From assembly GCF_000993825.1 (NCBI RefSeq), contig NZ_CP011114.1:4650001-4714000 (forward strand): DNA of 64,000 nucleotides, read 5' to 3'. The position numbers and the translations under genes are program-made. This document shows, piece by piece, positions 45,109 to 54,066 of the stretch. This DNA comes from Paenibacillus durus ATCC 35681. Lineage in GTDB: Bacteria > Bacillota > Bacilli > Paenibacillales > Paenibacillaceae. Each line of letters begins with the position of its first letter. The first letter of the stretch is position 1. The notes under the pieces are model-generated. The model worked only from the letters and a program-made list of their open reading frames with translations, did no database searches and had not been told where the DNA came from.

Positions 45109-48100
45109 TAAGCTTGCTCCTTCTTAACGTAGCTGTATAAGTTCGTGTTGATTTCTTTCACAATTTCAGTCAACTGGCCGCTGAAGATACGGTCTAATTG
45201 CTTGTATCCCCCATGACTTGTGAAAGGTTCATAGTTGAAAGCCTGTTCCGGATCAGGTCCGAGAACGGGTTCTTGCAGCAATTGTTTCTCAATCCGTTCC
45301 AGCCACTTCTTCTGAATCGTTGGCCAAACCTTCATCTGATAGATCTTTTTCATGGCATTACGTACACGTTCCTCGTGACTGACAAGCGGATCTCCAAGCG
45401 CTTGCTGACGTATGAACGCAATAATATCCGCTGTAATATCTTCATTTTTCGCTTCACGCCAAGCGGTCTGCAAATTTTTCAATGTATATCCCGCTTGCTC
45501 GAGTTCAAGACGCAGTTTCTTCAGTTCCTCTCGTGTCAATTCCGCCGGACGCTGACATACAATCATCAAGGCCGGAATTTTATTTAGATTGTCTCTAATA
45601 AAGTTTCCGAATCCTTGCAAGTAGTCCTCGGGTTTATCCGCATTGCCGTAACCACGTGTCACACCTAAAAATTCATCCTGATGATTCGAACGATAGGCTT
45701 TATTCTCTCCGTCTTGATTCTCGTCCAGATATCTGAATAGAGCCTCGTAAGGGGCTAAGTTTTCCTGCAATTCGTTCGGCTCCAGTTGCTCTACCCAAGA
45801 AACAAATTCATCTATGGAACGACCGTCAGCAAGCAGTTTGAAATTTTCTTCACGAGTTGGAGTGAAACGGTGTTTTTTGCGCTGAATTTTCGCTAATATT
45901 TGCTCCTTATGCCGATTGAGATCATTATCTTCCTGAATATGGCCTAGTTCCTCAACCAACTGTGTAATTGGGATTTTCGGATTCACGACAACTGGCTTCA
46001 TTGCTGTATAGTCTTTCAAAGATTCATAAAGACCTACTGCGTCAAATATTTTGAAATGATCTTTACCTATCTCGTCACATCTTCGGGTTGCACGTCCGAG
46101 CATTTGTTCATACAAGATCCGGGATTTTACTCTCCGCATAAATACCAGGTTTGTGATTTTTGGTACGTCAACGCCTGTTGTGAGCAAATCAACAGTAACC
46201 ACTATATTGGGAAAACGTTCGTTTTTAAAACGTTTGATAGCGCCAAGCGGATCATCAATGGAGCCTGTAATTTTCATAATCGCATTGTCTTCGACACCGC
46301 CATAACGTTGATCATACTCATGTTTCAACATATTTACCAATTTATCCGCATGATTATCCGTTACTGCGAAAATTAAAGTTTTCCCATCATCATCGGGTGC
46401 AATATAGTTAGCCAACTCTCCTACTACCACTTCATTAAAACTGTCGGTAAGCACACGTTTATTAAATCCAGATATATCGATATTCACTTCATCTTCCAAG
46501 TACTCTTGCGATAAAGTACCAGATACAGAATCATATACTTCAACTTCTGATCCTTTTTCAAAGGTAATTCCATTGCGCTTAAGTACCGTATCAAATTGAT
46601 AAGGTGGCTCATGATCAATCAGATAGCCTTCAATAACCGCTTCCGAATAGGTGTACGTATAAACAGGAGGACCAAAAATCTCTGTTGTATGCAGTGCAGG
46701 CGTTGCAGTCAATCCTATCTTCACAGCATCAAAATAATCTAGCACCTGACGATATTTGCTCACATAATCCGCATGATCGCGAATCTCAATTTCAAGCTCA
46801 CTCATTTCTTTGTCGAGCGTATAGCCCCGGTGAGCTTCATCGACAATAATACAATCATATTGTGCTATACCTGGCTTGTCATCACTTGACTGACTGTAAA
46901 AGAGACGTTTTAACATTCCCTGAACCGTCGCAATATGAACTTTTGTCTCAGGATTTGGATTTTTGTCCTTCAGCGCTTTCAATTCGTAAATTTCCGTAAA
47001 TGCATGCGCACTCTCAAGCTTGCTGTCATGAAAAGCAGCTTCTGCCTGTTCACCAAGCGCCTCGCGATCGACCAAAAAAAGAATCCGGTTAAATCTCTTC
47101 ACTTTGATCAAACGATAGATCAACCCAATAGCCATTCGCGTTTTGCCCGTTCCCGTTGCCATCGCGAGTAACACATTCTTCTGACTGGCTTCTAAAGCTT
47201 CTTCAACCTTTTCAATGGCTTTAATTTGGTAAGGACGGAGACGTAAATAATCAAACTTCTCATCGCGGAGTGCCTGCTCTGCTTGTTCAATATTTTGTGT
47301 TAATTGAATGCTGATTTCCTCTGGCTTGAACCAATTCTGCAATGCACGTGGATGATTGGTCGAACAGCGCGCATCCAGAAACCAAATACCCGACTTCTGT
47401 TCAAGTTGCTTCAAGTATGGTCTTCCATTCGTTGCAAACAGAAATGGGACAAAATAATCACCCCAAGGTTCAAAAATCTGTTCATCTCCATTTGGAACGA
47501 CAAGTCGAGCATACTTTTTAGCTTGTTCAATATCTGACGGAATATCTTTGCTTGCCCGTTTGGCCTCAATAATACCAACAAACTGTAAACCAACAAACAA
47601 AGCATAATCAGCGAACCCCTGCTTGAGTGGCCATTCCGCAATCGCCCGATTTTTGCCCTTCTCTGGCCTTGCTCCTTTAGCAAATCGCAGATTTTTTGAG
47701 TCCACTTCCCAGCCTGCATCGGTTAGTTGTTGATCAATTAGAATACGCGTTTCTTCTTCTGTTAACTGAAGATTGCTGCCGGCTCTCATAGAACGTTTAC
47801 GCCTGCGGTCTTTATCTTTGCCATTTACATAGAGTTGTTCGGAACGGACTCTTTCAAGTTCTTCCTCCATTTGTGCAAGCTTGTCTTCATAGATTTGCGT
47901 AATTTCTTCTAATTCAGCTTCTGAAATAAAACTTTCTTCAGTGGGTTCTTGGTAAGCCGGTGCTTTAAACTTCCAGTCCCCATATACCTCCATAAACCAT
48001 ACTGCCAATCGAAATGCCATTTGCAGCAAAGCTTTTGCCTCTTCAGTATCGCCGTATGCTGGATTATGGACTGCATCATTTCCTTTTAAGCGAATGGTAT

Positions 48101-48353
48101 GAAATAACTCTATCATTTCACGAGGCACGCTTTGCTGATATTTAAATAAATTCAAACGAAGTGCCTGTGTTGTCGTTTGTTCCTCCCGGATTTCTTCAAA
48201 CGCCGAGATGTACTTTGCCATGGTTTCGGCAAATGTACGTATTTTGGAGATAGCCGTATTCGGATCTTGATAAATATTACGTTCTGCAGTTTCGGCTACC
48301 TTATCAAGCACTTCCCATTGTGAAGCTAAAAAATTAAAATTTTGCGATGCCAT
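45108..48353 (-). CDS. hsdR: Type I restriction-modification nuclease/translocase HsdR
   Basis: 1081 residues. A DUF4145 helical domain (about 1-130) is followed by a nuclease region, then helicase motor: M-A-T-G-T-G-K-T near 400 (Walker A), V-D-E-A-H near 507 (DEAH), and later motifs including T-T-G-V-D-V-P and Q-M-L-G-R-A-T-R-R. It cuts DNA lacking the methylated site after ATP-driven translocation. First gene of the R-M-S operon, with its promoter within the 800-bp gap toward rlmH. Confidence 0.94.
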   Translation of the reverse strand: MASQNFNFLASQWEVLDKVAETAERNIYQDPNTAISKIRTFAETMAKYISAFEEIREEQTTTQALRLNLFKYQQSVPREMIELFHTIRLKGNDAVHNPAYGDTEEAKALLQMAFRLAVWFMEVYGDWKFKAPAYQEPTEESFISEAELEEITQIYEDKLAQMEEELERVRSEQLYVNGKDKDRRRKRSMRAGSNLQLTEEETRILIDQQLTDAGWEVDSKNLRFAKGARPEKGKNRAIAEWPLKQGFADYALFVGLQFVGIIEAKRASKDIPSDIEQAKKYARLVVPNGDEQIFEPWGDYFVPFLFATNGRPYLKQLEQKSGIWFLDARCSTNHPRALQNWFKPEEISIQLTQNIEQAEQALRDEKFDYLRLRPYQIKAIEKVEEALEASQKNVLLAMATGTGKTRMAIGLIYRLIKVKRFNRILFLVDREALGEQAEAAFHDSKLESAHAFTEIYELKALKDKNPNPETKVHIATVQGMLKRLFYSQSSDDKPGIAQYDCIIVDEAHRGYTLDKEMSELEIEIRDHADYVSKYRQVLDYFDAVKIGLTATPALHTTEIFGPPVYTYTYSEAVIEGYLIDHEPPYQFDTVLKRNGITFEKGSEVEVYDSVSGTLSQEYLEDEVNIDISGFNKRVLTDSFNEVVVGELANYIAPDDDGKTLIFAVTDNHADKLVNMLKHEYDQRYGGVEDNAIMKITGSIDDPLGAIKRFKNERFPNIVVTVDLLTTGVDVPKITNLVFMRRVKSRILYEQMLGRATRRCDEIGKDHFKIFDAVGLYESLKDYTAMKPVVVNPKIPITQLVEELGHIQEDNDLNRHKEQILAKIQRKKHRFTPTREENFKLLADGRSIDEFVSWVEQLEPNELQENLAPYEALFRYLDENQDGENKAYRSNHQDEFLGVTRGYGNADKPEDYLQGFGNFIRDNLNKIPALMIVCQRPAELTREELKKLRLELEQAGYTLKNLQTAWREAKNEDITADIIAFIRQQALGDPLVSHEERVRNAMKKIYQMKVWPTIQKKWLERIEKQLLQEPVLGPDPEQAFNYEPFTSHGGYKQLDRIFSGQLTEIVKEINTNLYSYVKKEQA

Positions 48354-48462
48354 GTCAGCTCACCTGCTTCTGCTTTTTAGAATATGACTATAAAACTTAT
48401 GTACCAACCACTTGAAAAACATAACAGTTTAATACTAGGATCATTTTACCATGAAAATAAGC

Positions 48463-48583
48463 CTACCAAATAGCTTCTAAATGTCGCTCCATTAAGGTCT
48501 GACGCGTTTTTTCGATTGTAACTGATTTACCCTCAAGTTCACTAACTTCGCCATCATTCAATTGAAAAGCTCGCTATCCCCAT
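48463..48583 (-). pseudogene. Start of a DUF5655-like PD-(D/E)xK protein, truncated
   Basis: GAGGTG and an ATG at 48583 precede a frame shifted by one base after three codons. It then reads A-F-Q-L-N-D-G-E-V-S-E-L-E-G-K-S-V-T-I-E-K-T ... L-M-E-R-H-L-E-A and ends in a stop. G-K-x-V-x-I-E-K-x-L-Q-x-L-x-E-x-N-L-E is how DUF5655-type endonuclease-fold proteins begin. Only the first about 40 residues remain. Confidence 0.55.
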
Positions 48584-48783
48584 ACTTCACACCTCATTAT
48601 CATCAAAAGCCTAGCATTGATTACTCAATAATATATTTTCTTTCCCCTGGGCATTTTTTAATAAGCAACTTTAGCGATCTATAATAAAGCTACTTAATTT
48701 TAAGGGGTTTGGCTATCTGATTATAGAAGTAATGATACGGAACTGTGTACAAAACAAACTCCTTAAATAAGGATGTGTTATTT

Positions 48784-49008
48784 TTGAATGCACAAGAATT
48801 AGGAAGAAGGCTGGCTCAGATGTATAACAGCGCACCTCAAGGCTATCAGGTAACATAAATTCATCTGTTTGGTATTAAGTTTGCTGACATCATTCTTCGA
48901 AATAGTTATAGCGTAAAAGAAATTGTAAGTCTGTCTGGACTAAATACTTCTTACGCATTCGAAGTCAGCAAAGGTATTAAGTTATCTAAATATGTAATTC
49001 CAAAATGA
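48784..49008 (+). pseudogene. Small HTH-like protein with an internal stop codon
   Basis: From a TTG after AAGGATG the frame reads N-A-Q-E-L-G-R-R-L-A-Q-M-Y-N-S-A-P-Q-G-Y-Q-V-T, then TAA, then continues in phase I-H-L-F-G-I-K-F-A-D-I-I-L, S-V-K-E-I-V-S-L-S-G-L-N-T-S-Y-A and E-V-S-K-G-I-K-L-S-K-Y-V to TGA. The whole 74-codon unit resembles small one-helix-turn-helix proteins that I associate with restriction loci in Bacillota. A single codon change has broken it. Confidence 0.6.
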
Positions 49009-49164
49009 TAGACACTATACTGGAACCGAGACACTGGTAGTAAACCATTATCTGCCTACACAAACTCGGCTGTGCAGTAATCTTCCCTAGGCAGGGTAGT
49101 TGCCCAATCCTCCCACCCTACCCCTCTGGTTCTCCAGCAAGTTATTGATGCCAAAAATTTCGCC
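49009..49164. other. Short intergenic region up to the rlmH junction
   Basis: No gene. The left flank of the junction (CCAAAAATTTCGCCC, 49151-49165) is of element type and resembles the arm of att-like site 3. Confidence 0.4.
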
Positions 49165-49203
49165 CTACTTATGATACGGTTCCCCCCGATTGATCTTCAC
49201 CGC
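49165..49203. repeat. att-like site at the rlmH 3' end (chromosomal junction)
   Basis: Core at 49166-49182. Right of it is rlmH coding sequence; left of it is island sequence. Similar to the 21114-21152 fragment at 33 of 39 positions. Confidence 0.65.
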
Positions 49204-49644
49204 ACGATAAATCTGCTCCACCAGCACCAGGCGCATGAGCTGATGGGGCAGCGTCATGCGCCCGAAGCTGAGCCGCTGCTGCGCGCGGCTCAGGACCGCA
49301 TCGGAGAGCCCGTGGCTGCCTCCGATGACGAACACGACATGGCTCGTCCCGTAGGTGCCGAGCCTGTCGATCTCTGCGGCAAGCTCCTCCGAGCTCCAGA
49401 GCTTGCCGTCGATGGCGAGCGCGATAACATGCGCGCCCTCCTTCACATGCGCGAGAATGCGCTCGCCCTCGCGCGCCTTCACGCCCGATACCTCGGCTTC
49501 GCTTAAGGTATCGGGCGCTTTTTCATCCGCCACCTCAATCATCTGGAACTTGAGGTAGCGTGTCAGCCGCTTCGCGTATTCGGCGATGCCCTGAACCAGG
49601 TACTTCTCCTTCAAATTGCCGACCGTAATGAGCTGAATGAACAT
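49165..49644 (-). CDS. rlmH: 23S rRNA (pseudouridine-1915-N3) methyltransferase RlmH
   Basis: 159 residues, normal length. SPOUT methyltransferase that modifies pseudouridine 1915 of 23S rRNA. The G-G-S-H-G-L motif near 105 forms part of the knot, and the end is [13 protein letters not shown]. These last codons carry the att-like core TACTTATGATACGGTTC on the plus strand. Intact: the junction with the island keeps the reading frame and stop. It is a conserved neighbour of the walRK operon in Bacillota. Confidence 0.96.
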   Translation of the reverse strand: MFIQLITVGNLKEKYLVQGIAEYAKRLTRYLKFQMIEVADEKAPDTLSEAEVSGVKAREGERILAHVKEGAHVIALAIDGKLWSSEELAAEIDRLGTYGTSHVVFVIGGSHGLSDAVLSRAQQRLSFGRMTLPHQLMRLVLVEQIYRAVKINRGEPYHK

Positions 49645-49798
49645 AAAGATCCGAACTCCCCTTTCTTCGTCCTCTAATGATAAACAAGGATCGATGAATA
49701 CACAAACGCGAGCCTTCCCTTAACTTAAGTCAAGGAAGTCCCCTTTCCTCCTTAGTACAATGTAACTATGAAGAATTCTTATGAGGAGGTTTATTCGA

Positions 49799-50506
49799 AT
49801 GTCGACTCCAGCGGCCCGGGCGACCGGGATTTCACTCATTTTGATGGCGGCTGCTGCCGCATTCTCGTACGGATATGTACATGGAGGTCTTGTCACAGAG
49901 GGAGATCCGGACGCTACATTTGGCAGCTTGACCGCCGCTCCCCTGCTGTTCAGGGCTGAGATTTTGGCATGGACTCTGATTATGATCTGTGACATCGTGG
50001 CTGCATGGGGATTATATAAGGTGCTGAAGCCGATGCAGCCGGGCCTGTCCCTGCTGGGCGCATGGCTGCGCCTGTCGTATACGGCGGTCTTGGGTGCGGC
50101 CGTCTCCAGTCTTGTCGTCGTTTCACTGCTTACAGGCAGCAGTACCGGGGCATTTCCGGGCTTCACGGCGAATCAGCTGGAGACGGAGACGATGCTGTTT
50201 CTGCAGGCTTTTGAAGCGGTATGGTCGGTTGGTTTGATTATTTTTGGCGGGCATCTGCTGATTGTGGGGGTTCTGGCTCTCCGAGCAGGGAATGTACCGA
50301 AGATTATCAGCATCCTGCTGCTGTTGGCCGGAGCCGGTTATATCGTCATCCATGTGTGCCGCACGCTTTGGCCTGAGGCCGAGGGTCTCGTGAAGGGGCT
50401 AGAATGGGTGTTTATGCTGCCGATGACCGCCGGGGAACTGGGCTTCGGGATCTGGCTGCTGTTCAAAACTCCGTCTCCGCGCGTTCACGGTGAAGCCGCT
50501 TCTTGA
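49799..50506 (+). CDS. DUF4386 domain-containing membrane protein
   Basis: About 235 residues with six membrane helices. The order, a long first extracellular loop and helix ends such as G-L-Y-K-V-L-K-P and F-E-A-V-W-S-V-G-L-I-I-F-G-G-H-L-L-I-V-G, matches DUF4386 proteins. Function unknown. The start is the ATG with GAGGAGG 9 bases upstream. Its end overlaps the convergent Crp/Fnr gene by 44 bases. Confidence 0.85.
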   Translation: MSTPAARATGISLILMAAAAAFSYGYVHGGLVTEGDPDATFGSLTAAPLLFRAEILAWTLIMICDIVAAWGLYKVLKPMQPGLSLLGAWLRLSYTAVLGAAVSSLVVVSLLTGSSTGAFPGFTANQLETETMLFLQAFEAVWSVGLIIFGGHLLIVGVLALRAGNVPKIISILLLLAGAGYIVIHVCRTLWPEAEGLVKGLEWVFMLPMTAGELGFGIWLLFKTPSPRVHGEAAS

Positions 50507-51059
50507 TCCGGCTCAGCGACTCCGGCGTCATGCCGAGATAGCTTGCCAGCTGATGCTGAGGGACACGGTCGATGAGTCCGGGTCTTCGGAGAAGCAGGGT
50601 CTTATAGCGCTCTTCGGGGGAAGAAGCGATAAAAGCGGCGAACTCCTCCTGAACCTGACCGAAGCTCTCCTCAATCATCCGGCGCGTCATGGATTCCAGC
50701 TGCGTGTATTTGGCGTACATTTCCTTTTCGGTGTCTAGCGGGCCGACGACTAATACGCAATCTTCCAGACAGGTCAGGGTGTACTCCGACGATTTATCCG
50801 GTTTATGTACATTGAAAATAGCGATCGCCTGCTCCTCCGTGTAGAAGTTCGAGGTTATGTCCCGGCCCGTCTCATCCACCGCATGCTGCCGTACGCACCC
50901 ATTCAGGACAAAATAACATTTGCCGGGAATCTCCCCCTGCCTGAGCAGAACGGTTCCCTTCCTGTATTCTTCTACCCGAATTTCATCCAAAATCGCGTGC
51001 TGCTCTGCTTCGCTCAAGGAGGTCAGCCGGGCCATATATTTCAGTAAAAGATGCTTCAT
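50463..51059 (-). CDS. Crp/Fnr family transcriptional regulator
   Basis: 198 residues: cyclic-nucleotide-binding-like beta barrel (K-G-T-V-L-L-R-Q-G-E-I-P-G-K-C-Y-F-V-L-N-G) and a C-terminal segment Q-H-Q-L-A-S-Y-L-G-M-T-P-E-S-L-S-R-I-K-K-R as the recognition helix. The Cys residues are not in an Fnr iron-sulfur arrangement. Divergent toward the VOC protein and convergent with DUF4386. Two Crp/Fnr-type palindromes before cydA, 7 kb away, may be for this protein or another family member. Confidence 0.9.
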   Translation of the reverse strand: MKHLLLKYMARLTSLSEAEQHAILDEIRVEEYRKGTVLLRQGEIPGKCYFVLNGCVRQHAVDETGRDITSNFYTEEQAIAIFNVHKPDKSSEYTLTCLEDCVLVVGPLDTEKEMYAKYTQLESMTRRMIEESFGQVQEEFAAFIASSPEERYKTLLLRRPGLIDRVPQHQLASYLGMTPESLSRIKKRLHRERAETEF

Positions 51060-51090
51060 TTTTTCCAGCCTTCCTCCTTCAGTTTATGAG

Positions 51091-51255
51091 TTACCGCGTC
51101 AAGGGCACCTCAAAATTATCCGAGTGAAAATGGCTGTAGTACCGCCCATTCTCCGCCGTAAATTTCAGCACGCAGTAGTCCGGGTCGGTCACGCCGAGCG
51201 GATAATAGTCCGTATCGCCTTCATGCCAGATCAGGTGTGCCTTTGATAATATCGT
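51091..51255 (-). pseudogene. C-terminal fragment of a pyridoxamine 5'-phosphate oxidase-like protein
   Basis: About 50 codons without start: H-L-I-W-H-E-G-D-T-D-Y-Y-P-L-G-V-T-D-P-D-Y-C-V-L-K-F and Y-Y-S-H-F-H-S-D, then TAA. This is the end of a split-barrel flavin/PPOX-type protein. The rest is missing between the Crp/Fnr and VOC genes. Confidence 0.6.
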
Positions 51256-51286
51256 GTGTCCTCATATGAAAGTGTTGGCCTTGAGA

Positions 51287-51667
51287 CTAGCTAAGCTCCT
51301 TATCGCTATGCTCCACCAGCTGCACTTCAAAGCCGTCCGGGTCCAAGACATAAAAGAAACGCAGATGTGGATTGGGCGCGACCGGCCCGCGGACAATCGG
51401 GATGCCCTCGCTCTTTAGGTATTCCATTGCCTCATCCAGGGACTCCACCTCAAAACCAATAGACACGCCGGATTCCGGCTTCAGTACCGATTCGCTGCCC
51501 TGAATCAGCTCAATTTTCGGCTGCCCTTCTGCTCCCAACATGGCGATTTGCCTGCCTCTGCTCTCGAATCTGCGCTGAACCGGGAGTTTGAGAATCTCGT
51601 GATAGAAGTTCAGGGACGCCTCCAGATCGCGCACCCGGAGCATAATCCAATTCATGCTCAAATTCAT
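51287..51667 (-). CDS. VOC family protein (glyoxalase/bleomycin-resistance fold)
   Basis: 126 residues with two beta-alpha-beta-beta-beta modules: W-I-M-L-R-V-R-D-L-E-A-S-L-N-F-Y-H-E-I-L and F-F-Y-V-L-D-P-D-G-F-E-V-Q-L-V. The final E in F-E-V-Q is a typical metal ligand. Substrate unknown. AAAGGGGGAT precedes the ATG. Confidence 0.88.
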   Translation of the reverse strand: MNLSMNWIMLRVRDLEASLNFYHEILKLPVQRRFESRGRQIAMLGAEGQPKIELIQGSESVLKPESGVSIGFEVESLDEAMEYLKSEGIPIVRGPVAPNPHLRFFYVLDPDGFEVQLVEHSDKELS

Positions 51668-51699
51668 GCGGCTATCCCCCTTTATGCCAATTGCCCCTT

Positions 51700-51729
51700 A
51701 TAAAAAAGCACCCGCATAGGTGCTTTTTC
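51700..51729. terminator. Terminator between the VOC and CxxH/CxxC genes
   Basis: AAAAAGCACC pairs with GGTGCTTTTT around a 6-base loop, with T-rich ends on both strands. Confidence 0.8.
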
Positions 51730-51742
51730 TTGTTCATCTTAT

Positions 51743-51910
51743 TTACACCACCAAAAACTCCGCGTTCTTCTCGCATTCCGCGCATTTGGCGGGCGGGTCC
51801 CAGTCCGAGAATTCGGTATCCTTCAGATCCACGACGTCGGGCGCGTCCTCGTATTCGTCGACAAACATATCGATGGCTAGCTCCAGATGTTCTTTACAGA
51901 CAACATACAT
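51743..51910 (-). CDS. CxxH/CxxC family small protein
   Basis: 55 residues: M-Y-V-V-C-K-E-H begins with C-x-x-H, and the end has C-A-E-C, together four metal ligands for a probable zinc site. The middle is acidic (E-D-A-P-D-V-V-D-L). This matches the CxxH/CxxC protein family conserved next to rlmH/walJ regions in Bacilli. Function unknown. AAGGGAT precedes the start. Not large enough to appear in a standard ORF listing. Confidence 0.88.
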   Translation of the reverse strand: MYVVCKEHLELAIDMFVDEYEDAPDVVDLKDTEFSDWDPPAKCAECEKNAEFLVV

Positions 51911-52083
51911 GTAATGCAAGCATCCCTTTCCCTTAGCTCATTAAAGCGTAATACTCCTCTTACTGTTCTACCACAATTCCGCCGAAAAAGAAATCCAAAT
52001 TACCCGCAAAAGCGGCCGCCTGACGCAGCCTTGCCTTTACGGGTCTATGATTGGCATTACTCTATAAAAATGCTGCGTTTCGC

Positions 52084-54066
52084 TCAATCCGCCGACGTGG
52101 CGCGCTGCGCCGCATACCCCGGCCGGTCCAGCTCATACAATCTGCGGTAGCGGGGCTCGGAGGCCATCAGCTCGGCGTGGGTGCCGCGCATTTCGATTCT
52201 GCCGTTCTCCATAAAAATCACCTCGTCCATCCGCTCCGCGCCGACGAGATGATGCGTTACCCAGATCAGCGTCTTGCCCTCCATTGCGGCAAAAATCGTC
52301 GACAGCAGCTCCCGCTCAGTGCGCGGATCGAGACCTACCGTCGGCTCGTCAAGCAGAACGACCGGCGTATTCTGCAGCAGAATACGCGCCAGGGCGATCC
52401 GCTGGCGTTCACCGCCGGAGAATCGCTGGCCTGCTTCACGTACCCGCGTGTCGTAGCCTGCGGGCAGTGAGGCGATCAGGTCGCCCAGCTTCGCCAAAGC
52501 ACCCGCCTGCGCGATTTGCTCCTCGGAAGCCTCCGGGTCGCCAAGCCGGATGTTGTTAGCAACTGTCGTGTCGAACAGATGCGGACGCTGGTTCAGCACG
52601 GAGATTATAGATGGAATCTGGTCTCCGTAAGAAGCGGCGGCACGTCCGTTAATCGTGACTGACCCTGCGGTTGAAACAAGCGCTCCCTGAATCATCTTCA
52701 GCAGCGTCGATTTGCCCGCGCCGCTGCGGCCGATGATGGCAATTTTTGCCCCCTGGGGGATGTCCAGCGTCAAGTCCCGGACCGACCATTCCCCCGCTTC
52801 ACCGTAACGGTAGCCTGCGTTGCGCAGTGATATATGCGCTACCGATAGCCGGGAGAAGGTCGCCGCATCCGACAAACCGAATTCAAAGCCGTAACCCTCG
52901 TTCCGAACCACCTGCCGTCCGCCACCATTAGCTAAGGAGCCCACGTCACCACCTCGCAACTCTCCAGCCTCCGATTGTTCCATCTTACCTTGAACCACTC
53001 TCGCTTGACCCGGCTGCGCCGAATTTACGTTCGTGCCTCCAGCGGCAGACGGATGCCAATCGGCATGGCCGGAATCGCCACCGCCTGACGCATCACCCGC
53101 CGCCAACCCCGACTGCCTTTCCTCCACATCCCCAAGCCGCTCCAGCGAGTTACGATATTGCGGGATTTTCTCAATAGCCTCCGATACCGGCAGGAAAGCG
53201 TCCGCAACTGGAAAGACCACCAGCGCGAAGGCGGCGATCAATGTGCCAGGAATGGCTCCCTGCGAGAATTCGCCGCCCGCCCACCAGATCATGGATAAGA
53301 CACCCAGGCCGACCACCGACTGGCCCAGGAACATACGCAGCCGCGCCCACCGCCGCAGCGCGGCGTCCGTGCGGGCGACCGCCCGTTCATCCGCCTCGTA
53401 GGTTTCAACGAACTGACCCTGCCGTCCGCTGATCATCCAGTCGCTCATGCCGAGCACGGCGTCTGTCAGCTTCTGGTACAGCCGGTTGCGCGCCTGCTTG
53501 ACTTCGCGCTGACGTTTTTGCGTCACGAGCAGCGAAATAAGCGGCAGCACGGCGACCAGCACCAGGATGTACAAGCCGACCAGCGCCGCGAACCGCACAT
53601 CGAACGTGCCGATGGCGATGACCGCCGCAGCGTAGATAATTAGGGAAATGACGGCGGGAAATACAGTGCGTAGGTATACATTTTGCAAATATTCAATATC
53701 GTCAGCCAGCATCCCGAGGATATCGCCAGTGCGGAAGCGCGAGGACAGGAATAATGCCTGCGGCTCCAGAATGCGGTACAGCCGCTGGCGCATTTGGGAC
53801 AAAATCCGCAGAATCGTATCATGCCCGACCAGCCGCTCCACATAGTGGATAACCGCCCGGCTTGTACCGAACGCGCGAACGCCGACAATCGGAACATAGA
53901 TCATGAGGATGTTCTCCGGCGGGATGGATGCTTTGGAAATCAGGAAGCCGGAGGTATACATCAGCGATGAAGCCGAGAATACGGTCAGCGCGCCCAGCAG
54001 AACAATTAGCAGGAAACGCCAGAAATAGGACGACACATATGGAGCAAACCAGCCTTCCCGTCTCAA
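52084..54066 (-). CDS. cydC: Thiol reductant ABC exporter subunit CydC
   Basis: 660 residues, longer than the usual about 575. Six-helix ABC exporter domain, then ATPase with G-R-S-G-A-G-K-S-T, F-S-G-G-E-R-Q and L-L-D-E-P-T. Between them, about residues 315-385, lies an extra Gly/Ser/Gln-rich linker without structure. CydDC exports glutathione or cysteine and is needed to assemble cytochrome bd. It overlaps cydD by 4 bases and is last in cydABDC order. Confidence 0.9.
   Translation of the reverse strand: MRREGWFAPYVSSYFWRFLLIVLLGALTVFSASSLMYTSGFLISKASIPPENILMIYVPIVGVRAFGTSRAVIHYVERLVGHDTILRILSQMRQRLYRILEPQALFLSSRFRTGDILGMLADDIEYLQNVYLRTVFPAVISLIIYAAAVIAIGTFDVRFAALVGLYILVLVAVLPLISLLVTQKRQREVKQARNRLYQKLTDAVLGMSDWMISGRQGQFVETYEADERAVARTDAALRRWARLRMFLGQSVVGLGVLSMIWWAGGEFSQGAIPGTLIAAFALVVFPVADAFLPVSEAIEKIPQYRNSLERLGDVEERQSGLAAGDASGGGDSGHADWHPSAAGGTNVNSAQPGQARVVQGKMEQSEAGELRGGDVGSLANGGGRQVVRNEGYGFEFGLSDAATFSRLSVAHISLRNAGYRYGEAGEWSVRDLTLDIPQGAKIAIIGRSGAGKSTLLKMIQGALVSTAGSVTINGRAAASYGDQIPSIISVLNQRPHLFDTTVANNIRLGDPEASEEQIAQAGALAKLGDLIASLPAGYDTRVREAGQRFSGGERQRIALARILLQNTPVVLLDEPTVGLDPRTERELLSTIFAAMEGKTLIWVTHHLVGAERMDEVIFMENGRIEMRGTHAELMASEPRYRRLYELDRPGYAAQRATSAD

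Larger units (their letters stand above)
13817..49203. mobile_element. Composite SCC-like island integrated at the 3' end of rlmH (proposed)
   Basis: Variants of the rlmH 3'-end core TACTTATGATACGGTTC occur at 13824, 21115, 26371, 29692, 31337, 34674, 37914 (approximate) and within rlmH itself at 49166, all in one orientation. Most are enclosed in an inverted repeat of element origin. Between them lie accessory genes, pseudogenes and defence systems, while the conserved chromosomal order resumes exactly at rlmH. SCC elements of staphylococci integrate at the same codons. Limits: no intact ccr-type recombinase is in the window, several core copies are degenerate, and the left boundary could lie further left. 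Proposed from sequence; not a known element as far as I can tell. Confidence 0.5.

Noticed and set aside
49720..50166. 148-residue minus-strand frame opposite the DUF4386 gene
   Set aside because: It is antisense to a well-supported membrane protein with a better start; a composition shadow.
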